Source: Thermococcus profundus (GTDB lineage: Archaea > Methanobacteriota_B > Thermococci > Thermococcales > Thermococcaceae). Taken from it: a DNA stretch of 64,000 bases. A program made the position numbers and the translations under genes. This document shows positions 46,464-55,005 of this stretch, one piece after another. Below the pieces are notes generated by a model that was not told the DNA's origin, did no database searches, and worked only from the letters and a program-made list of their open reading frames with translations. Where the stretch lies: the NCBI RefSeq assembly GCF_002214585.1, contig NZ_CP014862.1, forward strand, positions 186,001 through 250,000. Reading direction: 5' to 3'. Within the stretch, counting starts at the first letter, position 1; each line of letters starts with the position of its first letter.

Positions 46464-46673
46464 ATGGAAAGGAAAAAGCTCAAGATTTACGTCCCCGGAA
46501 TCAAATTCTCCTCGCAGGACCGGGGGGTTTCACCCCCCACGTCCTTGCCAACCCCCTCCCCCCGAACGTGGGGCTTTGCCCCACATAAACCGGGGAACTG
46601 CGTTTTCCAAGCCCTTCCTTCTCTTTTAAACACTGGAGGGGGCTACACCCCATACAACCCCCTTCTGAGGTGA
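46464..46673 (+). pseudogene. Relic 5' copy of the radical SAM gene, degenerate beyond 17 codons
   Basis: ATG at 46464 has its own GGGTGAGA. The first 17 codons read MERKKLKIYVPGIKFSS, a diverged copy of MVNEKKKLKVYVPGIKFPS in the real gene downstream. The alignable bases differ mostly at silent sites. The frame then continues through the hairpin repeats as a meaningless Pro/Gly-rich string to TGA at 46673. It looks like the remains of an upstream paralogue rather than a recent duplication. Confidence 0.7.
46517..46651 (+). repeat. Three GC-rich hairpins between the relic and the radical SAM gene
   Basis: Hairpin 1 is GGGGGG-TTTCA-CCCCCC within a GGAC/GTCC outer stem (46517-46544). Hairpin 2 is GTGGGGC-TTT-GCCCCAC (46568-46584). 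Hairpin 3 is GGGG-CTACA-CCCC (46639-46651). All share G-run, short pyrimidine-rich loop, C-run. They are not followed by a clear oligo-T run, so terminators are not the obvious reading. Confidence 0.6.
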
Positions 46674-46678
46674 GCTAA

Positions 46679-47518
46679 ATGGTAAACGAAAAGAAGAAAC
46701 TCAAAGTTTACGTCCCAGGAATCAAATTCCCCTCAATCTCGGTCACGGGGAACGCCTGTGCCCTGAACTGCGCCCATTGCGGGAGGCACTACCTAGAGGG
46801 AATGAGGAAGCCCGAGCGCGGGGAGATCTTGAACTACTGCCTTAAGCTCGCTGAGGAAGGCTACAACGGGTGTCTCCTGAGCGGCGGTATGGACGGACGG
46901 CTCAAAGTCCCCCTCGACTTCTACGCCGACGAGATAAGGGAAATTAAGAGGAGGACTAACCTCAAGCTCAACGCCCACGTGGGCTTCATCGACGAGAGCG
47001 ACCTGGAGTGGGTTAAGTACGTCGATGCAGTTTCCCTCGACTTCGTGGGCGATGACGACGTGATAAAGCGCGTTTACAAGATAGACAAGACCGTCGATGA
47101 TTATCTCAGGATTCTCGACCTTCTAACTGAGGCTGGCGTGAGAATTGCGCCCCACATAACCATCGGCCTCGATTTTGGAAAGATATGGTGGGAGTACCGG
47201 GCTATAGACCTCCTGGTTCAGTACCCGATAGACGTTCTCGTCCTCGATGTACTCATCCCAACGAAGGGAACTGAGATGGAGAACGTTCCAAAGCCGAGCG
47301 TTGAGGAAAGTCTCAAAGTCGTTAAGTACGCCCGTGAGGAGTTCGATGGTGAGCTGAGCATAGGTTGCATGCGGCCGCTCGGCAGGTGGAGGCTTGAGTT
47401 CGACAAGGGTGCGGTTGTGGCGGGGGTGGACAGGCTCACCAATCCTCCTAGGAAAGTAATCGAATGGGCAAAAACGGTGAGGGACGTGGAGATAATCTAT
47501 GAGTGCTGCGTTATGTGA
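46679..47518 (+). CDS. COG1856-like radical SAM protein, candidate lipoyl synthase subunit LipS1
   Basis: 279 residues. The radical SAM cluster is NACALNCAHCGRHYLEGM near residue 27 (CxxxCxxC). LNAHVGFIDESDLEWV, DAVSLDFVGDDDVIKRVY and HITIGLDFGKI are barrel strands; the protein ends with YECCVM, a Cys pair. Opening VYVPGIKFPSISVTG is the family start (biotin-synthase homologues, COG1856). In Thermococcus a split lipoyl synthase (LipS1 plus LipS2) is known, and COG1856 members are the likely LipS1. That link is recalled, not checked. GAGGTGAGCTAA precedes the ATG. Upstream lies a relic of its own 5' end and hairpins. Confidence 0.75.
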   Translation: MVNEKKKLKVYVPGIKFPSISVTGNACALNCAHCGRHYLEGMRKPERGEILNYCLKLAEEGYNGCLLSGGMDGRLKVPLDFYADEIREIKRRTNLKLNAHVGFIDESDLEWVKYVDAVSLDFVGDDDVIKRVYKIDKTVDDYLRILDLLTEAGVRIAPHITIGLDFGKIWWEYRAIDLLVQYPIDVLVLDVLIPTKGTEMENVPKPSVEESLKVVKYAREEFDGELSIGCMRPLGRWRLEFDKGAVVAGVDRLTNPPRKVIEWAKTVRDVEIIYECCVM

Positions 47519-48638
47519 TGGGTCTCCCCGAGTTCCCGAGGGCTTTGATGAACTCCACGTACGTCTGCTTTACCCTCCTGACCGATGAAACGCTCACCCA
47601 CTCGTCGGCGGAGTGCCAGTTTGAGCCCTTCGGTCCAAAAACTATCGTGGGTGCCCCGAGGTATGTGCCGAAGTAGTTGAAGTCGCCCACGCTCCTTCCG
47701 TAGGTTTTTTCCGGGATTTCGCCCCACAGGGAGGAATAAACCTTCTCAAGAATAGAGACGAATCGATTGTTCTCTCTAACGGTGTAAGGGAGCATTTCGG
47801 GCGTTGGTCTTGGGAACCTCTCTATCTCTAGCTCCCCGCTTACCCCGACCCTTGTCGCGGCCTTTCTCAGCTCCCTGGTTACCCGCTCCCAGTCTTCCCC
47901 AACGACCACATGCCTGTCCACTATTGCTTCGGCCGATTCCGGGACGCTCAGGCCGTCCGCTTCCCCGTGGGCGTAGAGGGTGCAGTACGAGCCCGAACCC
48001 AGTCGTCTGTGTTTTTTAGTCTTTATCTTTGGAAGAAACGCCAGGAGCTTTGAGAGCTCTTCTATGGCGTTTATCCCGTTTTCGGGTCTTGCCGCGTGAG
48101 CTTTCTTCCCCCGGAGCTTCAGTTTTATCACGAACCTTCCCCTTGCCCCGAGCATCAGGCTCTCGTTCGTGGGTTCACCCACGAGGACTAAATCAGCGTC
48201 CCTGAGTTCTCCACTTTCTATGAGCCTCCAGGCTCCCCGGGAATATCCTTCCTCATCAACGACCGCCGTGAAGATTACTGTTGGCCGCTTCTTCTTTGGG
48301 ATGTTTAGGATCTCCACAAAGGCCGTCATCATCGCGGCGAGGCCCCCTTTCATATCCGCACTCCCGAGACCGTAGAACTTATCCCCTTCCAGCTCGCCCC
48401 AGGGGTTCTTCCTCCATCCTCCCCCCAATCCAACGGTGTCCATGTGGCCGTTGAGGACGAGGGTTAGTTTCTTTCCTTTAACCTTGGAGATCACGTTGCT
48501 ACCAAAACCCTCTATCTCCTGGTACTTTACGGGGAGTCCGTGTTCTTCGAGAAACGAGCCGATGAATTTTGAGATTTCCCCTTCACTACCAAAATGTGAT
48601 GGAATTGAGACAAGTTTCTTCAATAACTCTATCTCCAT
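47511..48638 (-). CDS. M20-family metallopeptidase/deacylase (ArgE/DapE-like)
   Basis: 375 residues. LNGHMDTV and GLGSADMKGGLAAMM hold the metal-binding His and Asp residues; DEEGYSRGAW is the Glu-Glu catalytic pair, and VGEPTNESLMLGARGR belongs to the family. A lid domain of about 100 residues (WRLI to SVPESAE region) is present, as in ArgE/DapE. Substrate: acyl amino acid or peptide, unresolved. ATG at 48638 follows GGTGGGTGTC. Convergent overlap of 8 bases with the radical SAM gene. Uses the strong promoter region GAAAAGTATTTAAA upstream. Confidence 0.85.
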   Translation of the reverse strand: MEIELLKKLVSIPSHFGSEGEISKFIGSFLEEHGLPVKYQEIEGFGSNVISKVKGKKLTLVLNGHMDTVGLGGGWRKNPWGELEGDKFYGLGSADMKGGLAAMMTAFVEILNIPKKKRPTVIFTAVVDEEGYSRGAWRLIESGELRDADLVLVGEPTNESLMLGARGRFVIKLKLRGKKAHAARPENGINAIEELSKLLAFLPKIKTKKHRRLGSGSYCTLYAHGEADGLSVPESAEAIVDRHVVVGEDWERVTRELRKAATRVGVSGELEIERFPRPTPEMLPYTVRENNRFVSILEKVYSSLWGEIPEKTYGRSVGDFNYFGTYLGAPTIVFGPKGSNWHSADEWVSVSSVRRVKQTYVEFIKALGNSGRPIT

Positions 48639-48832
48639 GACACCCACCAATTGGAATTTTAGAACTTAAAGTTTAAATACTTTTCTAGACTTCTAAATGG
48701 TTTTTTTAAATAATTCTCAGTTAGTATCACTTAATCCCGGAAAATAGCCAATAGCAAAATGCACAGTTTGTAGTATTCCCAATGAACGATTGATATCTTT
48801 GGGTTAAACCCCGAAAATTGGAACCATCCTAA

Positions 48833-49906
48833 TCAGGACCCTCTTCGTCCGGTGTAGACCGTTATTGAGAGGGATGGCTTTCTCAGGGTTCCGTTTACCC
48901 AGAACGAGTCTGAGGTTTCGAGGGCCCTTCCTAGCTCCTCGTTTTCTAGAAGCGTGTCAAGAATCAGCGACACGAACCCTTTGTGGGCTTCCGGTATGTA
49001 ATAGTCCGCGTAAGCGGGAAATGTGGCCTGGAATATCGAAACAGAGCGATAACCCTCCGGTGGTGAATCCCTTTTCTCCGATCCCAGGAGTAGTGGATCC
49101 TGCTTTAGATTGGGGAATCTCCGCTGGATTTCGGAGGTTAAGTCCCCGACAAGCTTTCTTGCGTCGCCCTCCGTCATGTTGTAGTCTTCCCTCATGAACT
49201 CGCTTCTCCCCATGCTTCCTTCGCGTCTGACGTTTACCCTCCCATCCTTCCAGTAAACCGCATACACCTCAATTCGATCTATGTGAAGGGGTTTTGCCGA
49301 TGAGTTCGCGGTGTAGACCGCCCAGTGGCGGTAGTAGGTTCCCAGATCCATCAGAGGAGGGTGCTGGTCTGCCACAAGGTACTTGCCCCCCACCCGTATC
49401 GCCGCCGTCAGGTGCCCGGTTTCGGAATCGTTGAAGCTTATCGCCAGGACGTAAACGGGGGAGTAGTTCATAGCTATGAGAAGGCCTGCTGTGAGAAGCG
49501 AGTAGTCGCCACATATGCCCTTTCCCTTGGACAGGAACTCTGAGGGAGGGATGAACTGGGGCTCGGCTCTTCCGTAGTCGTATGTTAGTCTTTTGTCCTC
49601 CCACTCAAGAATTTTCCATGCGGATTCGATCTGGTTTTTTCCTTTTAGGCTCCGGGATAGGTTCAGCAAAATTCCGCGCTCTTCTGGGTCGTTCAGGTAC
49701 CTCTCAAAGTTCTTGGTCACTGGGTCGTTTATGCCGGTAAGAAACCGCGTCTCTTCTCTGAACTCGTAGAGCTTTTCAACAAACTCACCGGGGAGATACC
49801 TCCGCGAGAGCGCGCCGTCGTTGAAGGAAACGTCAAAAGTAACCCCGACGAGCAGCAGGATGATGATCCAAGTGAGAACTTCGAAGATCTTGAGGGCGCG
49901 CTTCAT
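48833..49906 (-). CDS. Membrane-anchored transglutaminase-like protein
   Basis: 357 residues. A N-terminal membrane helix (TWIIILLLVGVTFDVSF) is followed by the transglutaminase-like catalytic core with Cys in KGICGDYSLLTAGL (near residue 130), His in GHLTAAIRVGG and Asp in VADQHPPLMDLG, spaced as the Cys-His-Asp triad. A C-terminal domain with coiled-coil-like helices follows. It probably acts outside the cell on peptides or surface proteins. It is near no MoxR gene, though DUF4129 of the MoxR operon (17634) is a classic partner elsewhere. Confidence 0.85.
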   Translation of the reverse strand: MKRALKIFEVLTWIIILLLVGVTFDVSFNDGALSRRYLPGEFVEKLYEFREETRFLTGINDPVTKNFERYLNDPEERGILLNLSRSLKGKNQIESAWKILEWEDKRLTYDYGRAEPQFIPPSEFLSKGKGICGDYSLLTAGLLIAMNYSPVYVLAISFNDSETGHLTAAIRVGGKYLVADQHPPLMDLGTYYRHWAVYTANSSAKPLHIDRIEVYAVYWKDGRVNVRREGSMGRSEFMREDYNMTEGDARKLVGDLTSEIQRRFPNLKQDPLLLGSEKRDSPPEGYRSVSIFQATFPAYADYYIPEAHKGFVSLILDTLLENEELGRALETSDSFWVNGTLRKPSLSITVYTGRRGS

Positions 49907-49930
49907 TTAAAAGCCTCAGAATTATTTTGG

Positions 49931-50008
49931 TGGTCCCGCGGCCCGGATTTGAACCGGGGACCTGCGGATCTACAGTCCGCCGCCACTCCCAGGCTAGGCT
50001 ACCGCGGG
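49931..50008 (-). tRNA. tRNA-Tyr (anticodon GUA), CCA encoded
   Basis: Minus strand. Acceptor CCCGCGG (5') pairs with CCGCGGG (3') before discriminator A and an encoded CCA. The C1-G72 pair is the archaeal tRNA-Tyr identity. The anticodon stem GCGGA/TCCGC frames loop CTGTAGA, giving anticodon GTA at 49971-49973. The T arm is CCCGG-TTCAAAT-CCGGG. No intron. Length 78 with CCA. Confidence 0.97.
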
Positions 50009-50046
50009 ACCCTACAGGCAACCCGTTCCATAGTCGCGAGGGCAGG

Positions 50047-50055
50047 TTTATAAAT
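50047..50055 (+). promoter_or_regulatory. TATA box of the zinc-ribbon/aldolase operon
   Basis: TTTATAAAT 30 bases before the ATG at 50085, at the right distance for a short leader holding TAGGGGG. Confidence 0.5.
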
Positions 50056-50084
50056 TTTTCCCCCAACGGGGTAGGGGGATGGGA

Positions 50085-50672
50085 ATGGAGATAGTCATAC
50101 ACGAGCCCGTGAACCTGGCGATGCCCCTGGCGAAGGTGCTTGGTGAGACTATACGCAGAAACCGCCGCCTTCCCGACGGAAACGACCTCAGAGAGGTCTT
50201 AAAGGGGTTCGGCCTTGAAGAGATCTGCCTGGACCGCGGAATTGCAGTTTTTAGGGGCAGGACTGTGGTAGCTATGGCCTTCCCCCGGGATGAGCCCCTT
50301 GTTGTTGACGTTATCTCCTCCAGCGGTGAGCTGAGCGATGCCCTCGAGGTCGTGGCGTACCTCGACAGGAAGCTCAACGCCTTCATCGTCGAGATAGTTC
50401 CGGCGAACGACATCGAATACGAGGGCAACATAGGGTTGGAGCCCGTGATAATAGACGCCGAGAGCTTTGAGCTGAAGAGCAGTCCCGTTCTCGGGCACTT
50501 CGAGGAAGAAGAGGGCAGTCCTTTCCTCGTCATTGACCGTGAGACCTACGAGCACTGGAAGGAGAACGGAAACACCGATATCTGTCCGATCTGCGGCGGT
50601 GAGCTTGCTTGGAAGGGGGAGAGAGCTTACTGCCTGGATTGTGGGTACGGTGTCAAGGTGGTGAAAAAATGA
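50085..50672 (+). CDS. Conserved protein with C-terminal zinc ribbon, unknown function
   Basis: 195 residues from ATG 50085 (ATG 50079 also possible). A mixed alpha/beta body (residues 1-155) ends in a zinc ribbon: CPICGGELAWKGERAYCLDCGYG, two CxxC pairs. IVIHEPVNLAMPLAKVLGETIRR is a distinctive start. Such a ribbon suggests protein or nucleic-acid contact. Its stop overlaps the aldolase start as ATGA, so the two proteins are made together. No function is assigned. Confidence 0.65.
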   Translation: MEIVIHEPVNLAMPLAKVLGETIRRNRRLPDGNDLREVLKGFGLEEICLDRGIAVFRGRTVVAMAFPRDEPLVVDVISSSGELSDALEVVAYLDRKLNAFIVEIVPANDIEYEGNIGLEPVIIDAESFELKSSPVLGHFEEEEGSPFLVIDRETYEHWKENGNTDICPICGGELAWKGERAYCLDCGYGVKVVKK

Positions 50673-51232
50673 GCTGCGTTATCAAATCCCAGCTTGTTAA
50701 GTACTCCAGAAAGGCCCACGAACGCGGGTTGACGGCCGCGTTTGGCGGAAACCTGAGCATCAGGAGGGGCAATCTGGTCTTCATAAAGGCCACCGGAGCG
50801 GTCATGGACGACATGGGCACAGGTCAGGTGGCGATCATCGATATGAATGGGAACCAGATCTCTGGGGTGAGGGCATCGAGCGAGTACAGGCTTCATCTCG
50901 CGGTCTACAGAAAGAGGCCTGATGTGAGGGCCATAGCCCATCTTCACCCGCCCTATTCGATAGTCGCTGCAACCGTCCTTCGGAGGGGAGATCTGCCGAT
51001 AATAACCCCCGAGGCTGAGCTTTATTTGGGCAGGATTCCAGTAACGCCTTTCAGGCCAGCTGGGACCAGTGATCTTGCCGAAGTCGTTGCTGAAGCACTC
51101 AAGGACTCAGACGCGGTACTGATGGAAAAGCACGGCATAGTCACGGTGGGAAGAACCCTCAGGGAAGCGTTCTACAAGGCGGAGCTCGTTGAGGAGAGTG
51201 CAAAACTGTGGTATATGGAGCAGAAATGCTGA
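50669..51232 (+). CDS. Class II aldolase/adducin-family protein (fuculose-phosphate aldolase-like)
   Basis: 187 residues. The zinc site is HLHPPYSIVA (the HxH pair near residue 90) with a third His later in EKHGIVTVG. NLSIRRGNLVFIKATGAVMDD and SSEYRLHLAVYRKRPDV contain the catalytic Glu. Archaeal members act on fuculose phosphate, methylthioribulose phosphate or related compounds. Together with DeoC it gives the window two aldolases. Coupled by ATGA to the zinc-ribbon gene. Convergent with UPF0147. Confidence 0.85.
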   Translation: MSCVIKSQLVKYSRKAHERGLTAAFGGNLSIRRGNLVFIKATGAVMDDMGTGQVAIIDMNGNQISGVRASSEYRLHLAVYRKRPDVRAIAHLHPPYSIVAATVLRRGDLPIITPEAELYLGRIPVTPFRPAGTSDLAEVVAEALKDSDAVLMEKHGIVTVGRTLREAFYKAELVEESAKLWYMEQKC

Positions 51233-51267
51233 GACGAACGCAGGAAATGAGCGGGAAAAGAAAACGC

Positions 51268-51519
51268 TCACTTGACCTGCTCGAGGGCGCCGAGAACCTC
51301 CCAAATTATGGTTCTCGTGTGCATGGGCATGTTCGGATCCTCGCTTATCTCCTCAAGGATGGCTATGGCGTCGGCGGCCCTAACGGCCGGCTCCTTGCTC
51401 TCGTCGAGGAGGGTCTCGATGGCCTGTTCAGCGGCGCGCCTGATGTTCCTCGGAACAACGGTGTCCTGAACGACCTGCTCCTTGAGAACCTGCACAATTT
51501 GCTGGATTAGCTCGCTCAT
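51268..51519 (-). CDS. UPF0147 family protein
   Basis: 83 residues, matches the small all-helical archaeal UPF0147 family: [50 protein letters not shown]. Function unknown. A GGGGTGAGAAC site lies upstream. T-rich sequence precedes the promoter. Stands alone between the aldolase and the cobalamin gene. Confidence 0.9.
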   Translation of the reverse strand: MSELIQQIVQVLKEQVVQDTVVPRNIRRAAEQAIETLLDESKEPAVRAADAIAILEEISEDPNMPMHTRTIIWEVLGALEQVK

Positions 51520-51630
51520 GTTCTCACCCCCTTTTCTTAAGAATCGTTACTAAAATCTCCCCGTGTATTTTAAACTTCCTTTCACTAAATAAGCTTTTCG
51601 GTCAATGTCGAAAAATGTCGGTTGGGACGG

Positions 51631-52158
51631 TCAGTACTCAACACCCCTCCTCGCGAGGATGCCCCTCTGGTAGGGGTGCTTCACCTCCCTCATCTCGGTC
51701 ACGTAGTCGGCCAGCTCGAAGAGCTCCTCCGGGCAGTACCTTCCTGTCAGAACGAGCTCGGTGTTGGGGGCCTTGCTTTTGATGAGCTCTTTGACTTCAT
51801 CAACCTCAAGCATCTTAAAGCCCAGGGCGACGCATACCTCGTCTAGTATTATGAGATCCCACTTTCCGCTCGAAGCCTCTTCCCTGGCCCTCTGCAGGGC
51901 CCTCTTTGCAGCCTCGATGTCATCTGGCTCCGGCTTTCCGTGGACAAACTTTGGGAGCCCTAGAGACTCTATCTCTGCTCCGCACTCTTCGATCTTTATC
52001 TGCTCTCCATAGACTTTTGGAGCCTTCATAAACTGTATTATCTTCACCGTTCCCCCAGATCCGAGCATTCTAACGGCTAGACCAAGTGCCGCGGTGGTCT
52101 TTCCCTTTCCGTCCCCGGTGTATATGTGGACCATGCCGAGCTTTTCTTTCCAGGACAT
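51631..52158 (-). CDS. cobO: Cob(I)alamin adenosyltransferase, CobA/CobO type
   Basis: 175 residues. The P-loop is YTGDGKGKTTAALGLAVR at residues 13-30; IIQFMKAPK, KWDLIILDEVCVALGF and LVLTGRYCPEELFELADYVTEM are family blocks. It transfers adenosyl from ATP to Co(I) corrinoids for coenzyme B12. Vitamin scavenging or synthesis is implied, though no other cobalamin genes lie in the window. GAGGTGAAATGA precedes the ATG. Confidence 0.93.
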   Translation of the reverse strand: MSWKEKLGMVHIYTGDGKGKTTAALGLAVRMLGSGGTVKIIQFMKAPKVYGEQIKIEECGAEIESLGLPKFVHGKPEPDDIEAAKRALQRAREEASSGKWDLIILDEVCVALGFKMLEVDEVKELIKSKAPNTELVLTGRYCPEELFELADYVTEMREVKHPYQRGILARRGVEY

Positions 52159-52245
52159 TCATTTCACCTCTGGATAATGAATCCAGTGGCTTAAAAATCC
52201 TTCCTGCCGAATAGCTTAAATATCCAGAGGATCATACGTAATACC

Positions 52246-53076
52246 ATGGTCGCGGTTATCTCGTGGGGTTACTTCATCAGAGATCTTATAGTGCTCCTCC
52301 TCTCCCTTGCGATAATAGTCGTTATGGCCTTAATAGGAAGAAATGCCAAGAATAACATGGGCTTCAAGTACTTCTCCAGGGTTTTTGATATGGTTATCCT
52401 AACTTTTGTTCTCGTTGCAATCGCCCAGACAATTGGGGTACTCCTCAGGACGACGATCCTTGGTTCGAATCAGACTTTCTATACAATCCGGTCGGTACTC
52501 CTTGTTATTGCTGCAATTTTCATTTTTCTCTCCTCCTTCCTGATTTATCTTCCCTTCGGCAGGGGCAGATACATGGTGGTCCCGCTCGCCACGGAGCCTG
52601 CTGAGAATCTGAAATACGGCGGCTACTGGGGCAGCCTGGACGAGGTCTACAAGGCTTTTGTCCTTCTCTCCAAGAGATACCGCCTCCCGGCCATGGCCGT
52701 CAGCCGCGAGCCCCCCGAAGTCTTTCGCGGAAAGCTCGGCCTCAAGCTGGTTCCTGTTCTCTGGATCTCAAAGGTGAATAAGGAAGGCTCCGTGAACCCC
52801 ACTAGACTCCCATATCTCCTCAATTACCTCGAAGGCTTTCTTGAGGCGACCAACATGGACAAGGTCATCCTTATAGACTGCATCGAGTACCTGATACTTG
52901 AGAACGGCGAAGAGGCAATTCTGAAGTTCATAACATCCCTTAAGGATTTGACCTCAATCAACAGGGGAATCCTGCTGGTTGCCATTGACAAAAACGCCGT
53001 CGATAAGAGGGTGTTCAATTTCATAAAGTCGGAGTTCTCTGAAGTATCAGAGCTTATGAAGACACTGGCATCGTAG
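52246..53076 (+). CDS. DUF835-domain membrane protein A
   Basis: 276 residues. Three transmembrane segments (near 5-28, 42-66, 83-104) are followed by a soluble DUF835-like domain: LVPVLWISKVNKEGSVNPTRL, ILIDCIEYLILENGEEAILKFIT, then a C-terminal FIKSEFSEVSELM. The core strand VILIDCIEYL recalls a RecA-like Walker B strand with the P-loop missing. A paralogue sits at 56269. The role is unknown; signalling at the membrane is my guess. TTAAATATCC 24 bases before the ATG implies leaderless transcription. Confidence 0.75.
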   Translation: MVAVISWGYFIRDLIVLLLSLAIIVVMALIGRNAKNNMGFKYFSRVFDMVILTFVLVAIAQTIGVLLRTTILGSNQTFYTIRSVLLVIAAIFIFLSSFLIYLPFGRGRYMVVPLATEPAENLKYGGYWGSLDEVYKAFVLLSKRYRLPAMAVSREPPEVFRGKLGLKLVPVLWISKVNKEGSVNPTRLPYLLNYLEGFLEATNMDKVILIDCIEYLILENGEEAILKFITSLKDLTSINRGILLVAIDKNAVDKRVFNFIKSEFSEVSELMKTLAS

Positions 53077-53116
53077 ATGACGTTAAACGGGAAAATGGCA
53101 GAGCAAAGATGGGTGA

Positions 53117-54904
53117 TCAAGTGTTCAAGTGTGCATCAAACTCCCTGCTCCCTCCGTAGTCGGCGTAGCTTCTATCGAGCCTCTTCGCCACGTAGGGCCC
53201 GTTCCTCCTGTAGCCGAACTTCCGGTAGTAGTTCCTAACCCCAACGCCGCTGATGACCAGCATCTTCTTGACGTCGAACTCCTCGCGAGCTATCCTCTCA
53301 GCTTCGGCCAGAAGCTCCCTCCCATATCCGCGGTGCTGCCACTCGTACTTCGGCTTTCCGCCTATCGGCACGAGTGGGCCGTAGACGTGAAGCTCCCGCA
53401 CTATGGCAGAAGGACAGCAGTTTATCTCTCTCCGATGGGCCTTTTCGCTTGGAATCCTGAGACGGATGAAGCCAATCAGGATGTCGTTTTTAACGTCCTC
53501 AAAGCTGAGGAATATCTCCTTTCCTCCGGCTGCGTCGTAGTCCTCGCGGAGGAGCTTTATGTGATCCACTTCCGGCTGAATTCCAAACTTCTCCATCATG
53601 TGACCAACTTCCCTAAACCTAATCTCCCTCGGCCTTATCCCGCGCTTTATCAGTTCGTTGAAGACGAGCTGGCCGAGGTTTGAGTGCTTCACTCCGGCGA
53701 CGATGAGCTTCGCAGGGATGTCGCGCTGTATCCTCATGACGCGGACCCACTTGGGGAAGAGCTTGTACGCCTCAACCAAAAGCTCAAGGGCCTCCTCCGT
53801 CGTGTAGGGCCGGTATTTGCCGGCCTTGTACCAGGCGTAGAGCGGGGCATCCGCCGTAACGAGGGTTGGGTAAATCTTCAGCATGTCCGGGCGGAAGCGG
53901 GAATCCTCGAAGATGGCCCTGAACGTGTAGAGGTCGCGCTCAAAGTTGCTTCCCGGCAGACCCGGCATTATGTGGTAGTTGATTTTCAAACCGGCGTCGC
54001 GCAGGAGCTGCGTTGTCTTGATTATCTCCTCGACGCCGTGACCCCTCTTCGTCCTCTCGTGGATGAAGTTAAATACAGTCTGAACGCCGAGCTCGACCCT
54101 CGTCGTCCCCAGTTTGAGCATCCTGTCTATCTGCCTCTCGAAGGCCCAGTCGGGTCTCGTCTCTATCGTGAGGCCGACCATCCTGACCTTCGCCCGTTCG
54201 TTCTTCCTCTGCTCATCTTCGAGGTAGTAGTACGGCTTCCTATGGGTCTTCTCCCACGCTTCCTTGAATGCCGGGTCTTCGTCGAAAACCGACTTATCTC
54301 CTTTCACTATGAGCCTCACGAGCTTGTCTTCGAGGTTTTCGATGTCTCTAAAGTGGGGAAAGTCGTTCATCGCCTTGAAGGCGCACTTAATATACCACTC
54401 CTGGTAATCGAGGTCAACGGCTGGAAAAGTTCCGCCCTGGATTATGACCTCGACCTTGTCTACATCGTGGCCGATATCGGTGAGCTGCTTTAGGCGACGC
54501 ATCATGATTATATATGGATGGTAAGCGCTCTGCACTGCCCTCAGAGCGGAGGGCTCCTTTCCGGTGTAGCTCTGGGGAGAGCCGACGGAGGGACCACCGG
54601 GGCAGTAGATACATCTGCCGTGCGGACAGGGAAAGGGCTTCGTCATCATGGCAACAACTGCCACTCCGCTGATGGTTCGGGTTGGCTTCTTCTTAAGGAG
54701 CTCCCTGAAGCGATCGCGCTCTTCCTCAGGAATGGCCTTCAGGATGTCGGAATTGCCAGGAATCTTTGAAAGGTGATACTTGCGTGAGACGATGATTTTG
54801 TAACGGTTGAGCTCCTCCCTCTCCTTAATCTCGCCTGAGAGGACTGCTCCCGCTATCTCCTCGACGGCTTTCCTGAAGTTCTCACCGTTTTTCGTCTCGC
54901 CCAT
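53117..54904 (-). CDS. elp3: Elp3-family tRNA U34 modification enzyme (radical SAM plus GNAT)
   Basis: 595 residues from ATG 54904, which follows GAGGTGTTGTT. The radical SAM cluster is CPHGRCIYCPGGPSVG near residue 90; VEVIIQGGTFPAVDLDYQ, LTIETRPDWAF and VELGVQTVFNFIHE are typical Elp3 blocks. A C-terminal GNAT domain (near 480-590) has HRGYGRELLAEAERIA for acetyl-CoA binding. It makes cm5U-type wobble uridine in archaeal tRNA as a standalone enzyme. Divergent from the Nif3-like gene. Confidence 0.95.
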   Translation of the reverse strand: MGETKNGENFRKAVEEIAGAVLSGEIKEREELNRYKIIVSRKYHLSKIPGNSDILKAIPEEERDRFRELLKKKPTRTISGVAVVAMMTKPFPCPHGRCIYCPGGPSVGSPQSYTGKEPSALRAVQSAYHPYIIMMRRLKQLTDIGHDVDKVEVIIQGGTFPAVDLDYQEWYIKCAFKAMNDFPHFRDIENLEDKLVRLIVKGDKSVFDEDPAFKEAWEKTHRKPYYYLEDEQRKNERAKVRMVGLTIETRPDWAFERQIDRMLKLGTTRVELGVQTVFNFIHERTKRGHGVEEIIKTTQLLRDAGLKINYHIMPGLPGSNFERDLYTFRAIFEDSRFRPDMLKIYPTLVTADAPLYAWYKAGKYRPYTTEEALELLVEAYKLFPKWVRVMRIQRDIPAKLIVAGVKHSNLGQLVFNELIKRGIRPREIRFREVGHMMEKFGIQPEVDHIKLLREDYDAAGGKEIFLSFEDVKNDILIGFIRLRIPSEKAHRREINCCPSAIVRELHVYGPLVPIGGKPKYEWQHRGYGRELLAEAERIAREEFDVKKMLVISGVGVRNYYRKFGYRRNGPYVAKRLDRSYADYGGSREFDAHLNT

Positions 54905-55005
54905 AACAACACCTCTTGAGCCTTGGTTATGGTGCGGTTTTAAAAGGGTTTGCTGGGCATATTCAGTTAGTGAATAATTCACCCAGTGAATAGGGCGGTG
55001 AAAAA

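Noticed and set aside
46517-46651. Rho-independent style terminators or a riboswitch
   Set aside because: Hairpins are not followed by U-runs, Thermococcales terminate on oligo-T without hairpins, and no ligand-binding core could be matched.
48651-48832. A small gene or RNA between the transglutaminase-like and M20 genes
   Set aside because: The stretch is A/T-rich promoter sequence with no ORF of note and no stable stem.
49931-50008. Intron in tRNA-Tyr
   Set aside because: The anticodon loop has exactly seven bases and the stems close without extra sequence.
53684-54493. Plus-strand ORFs opposite the Elp3 gene
   Set aside because: Antisense shadows; no start signal or domain, and the minus strand has the full Elp3 pattern.
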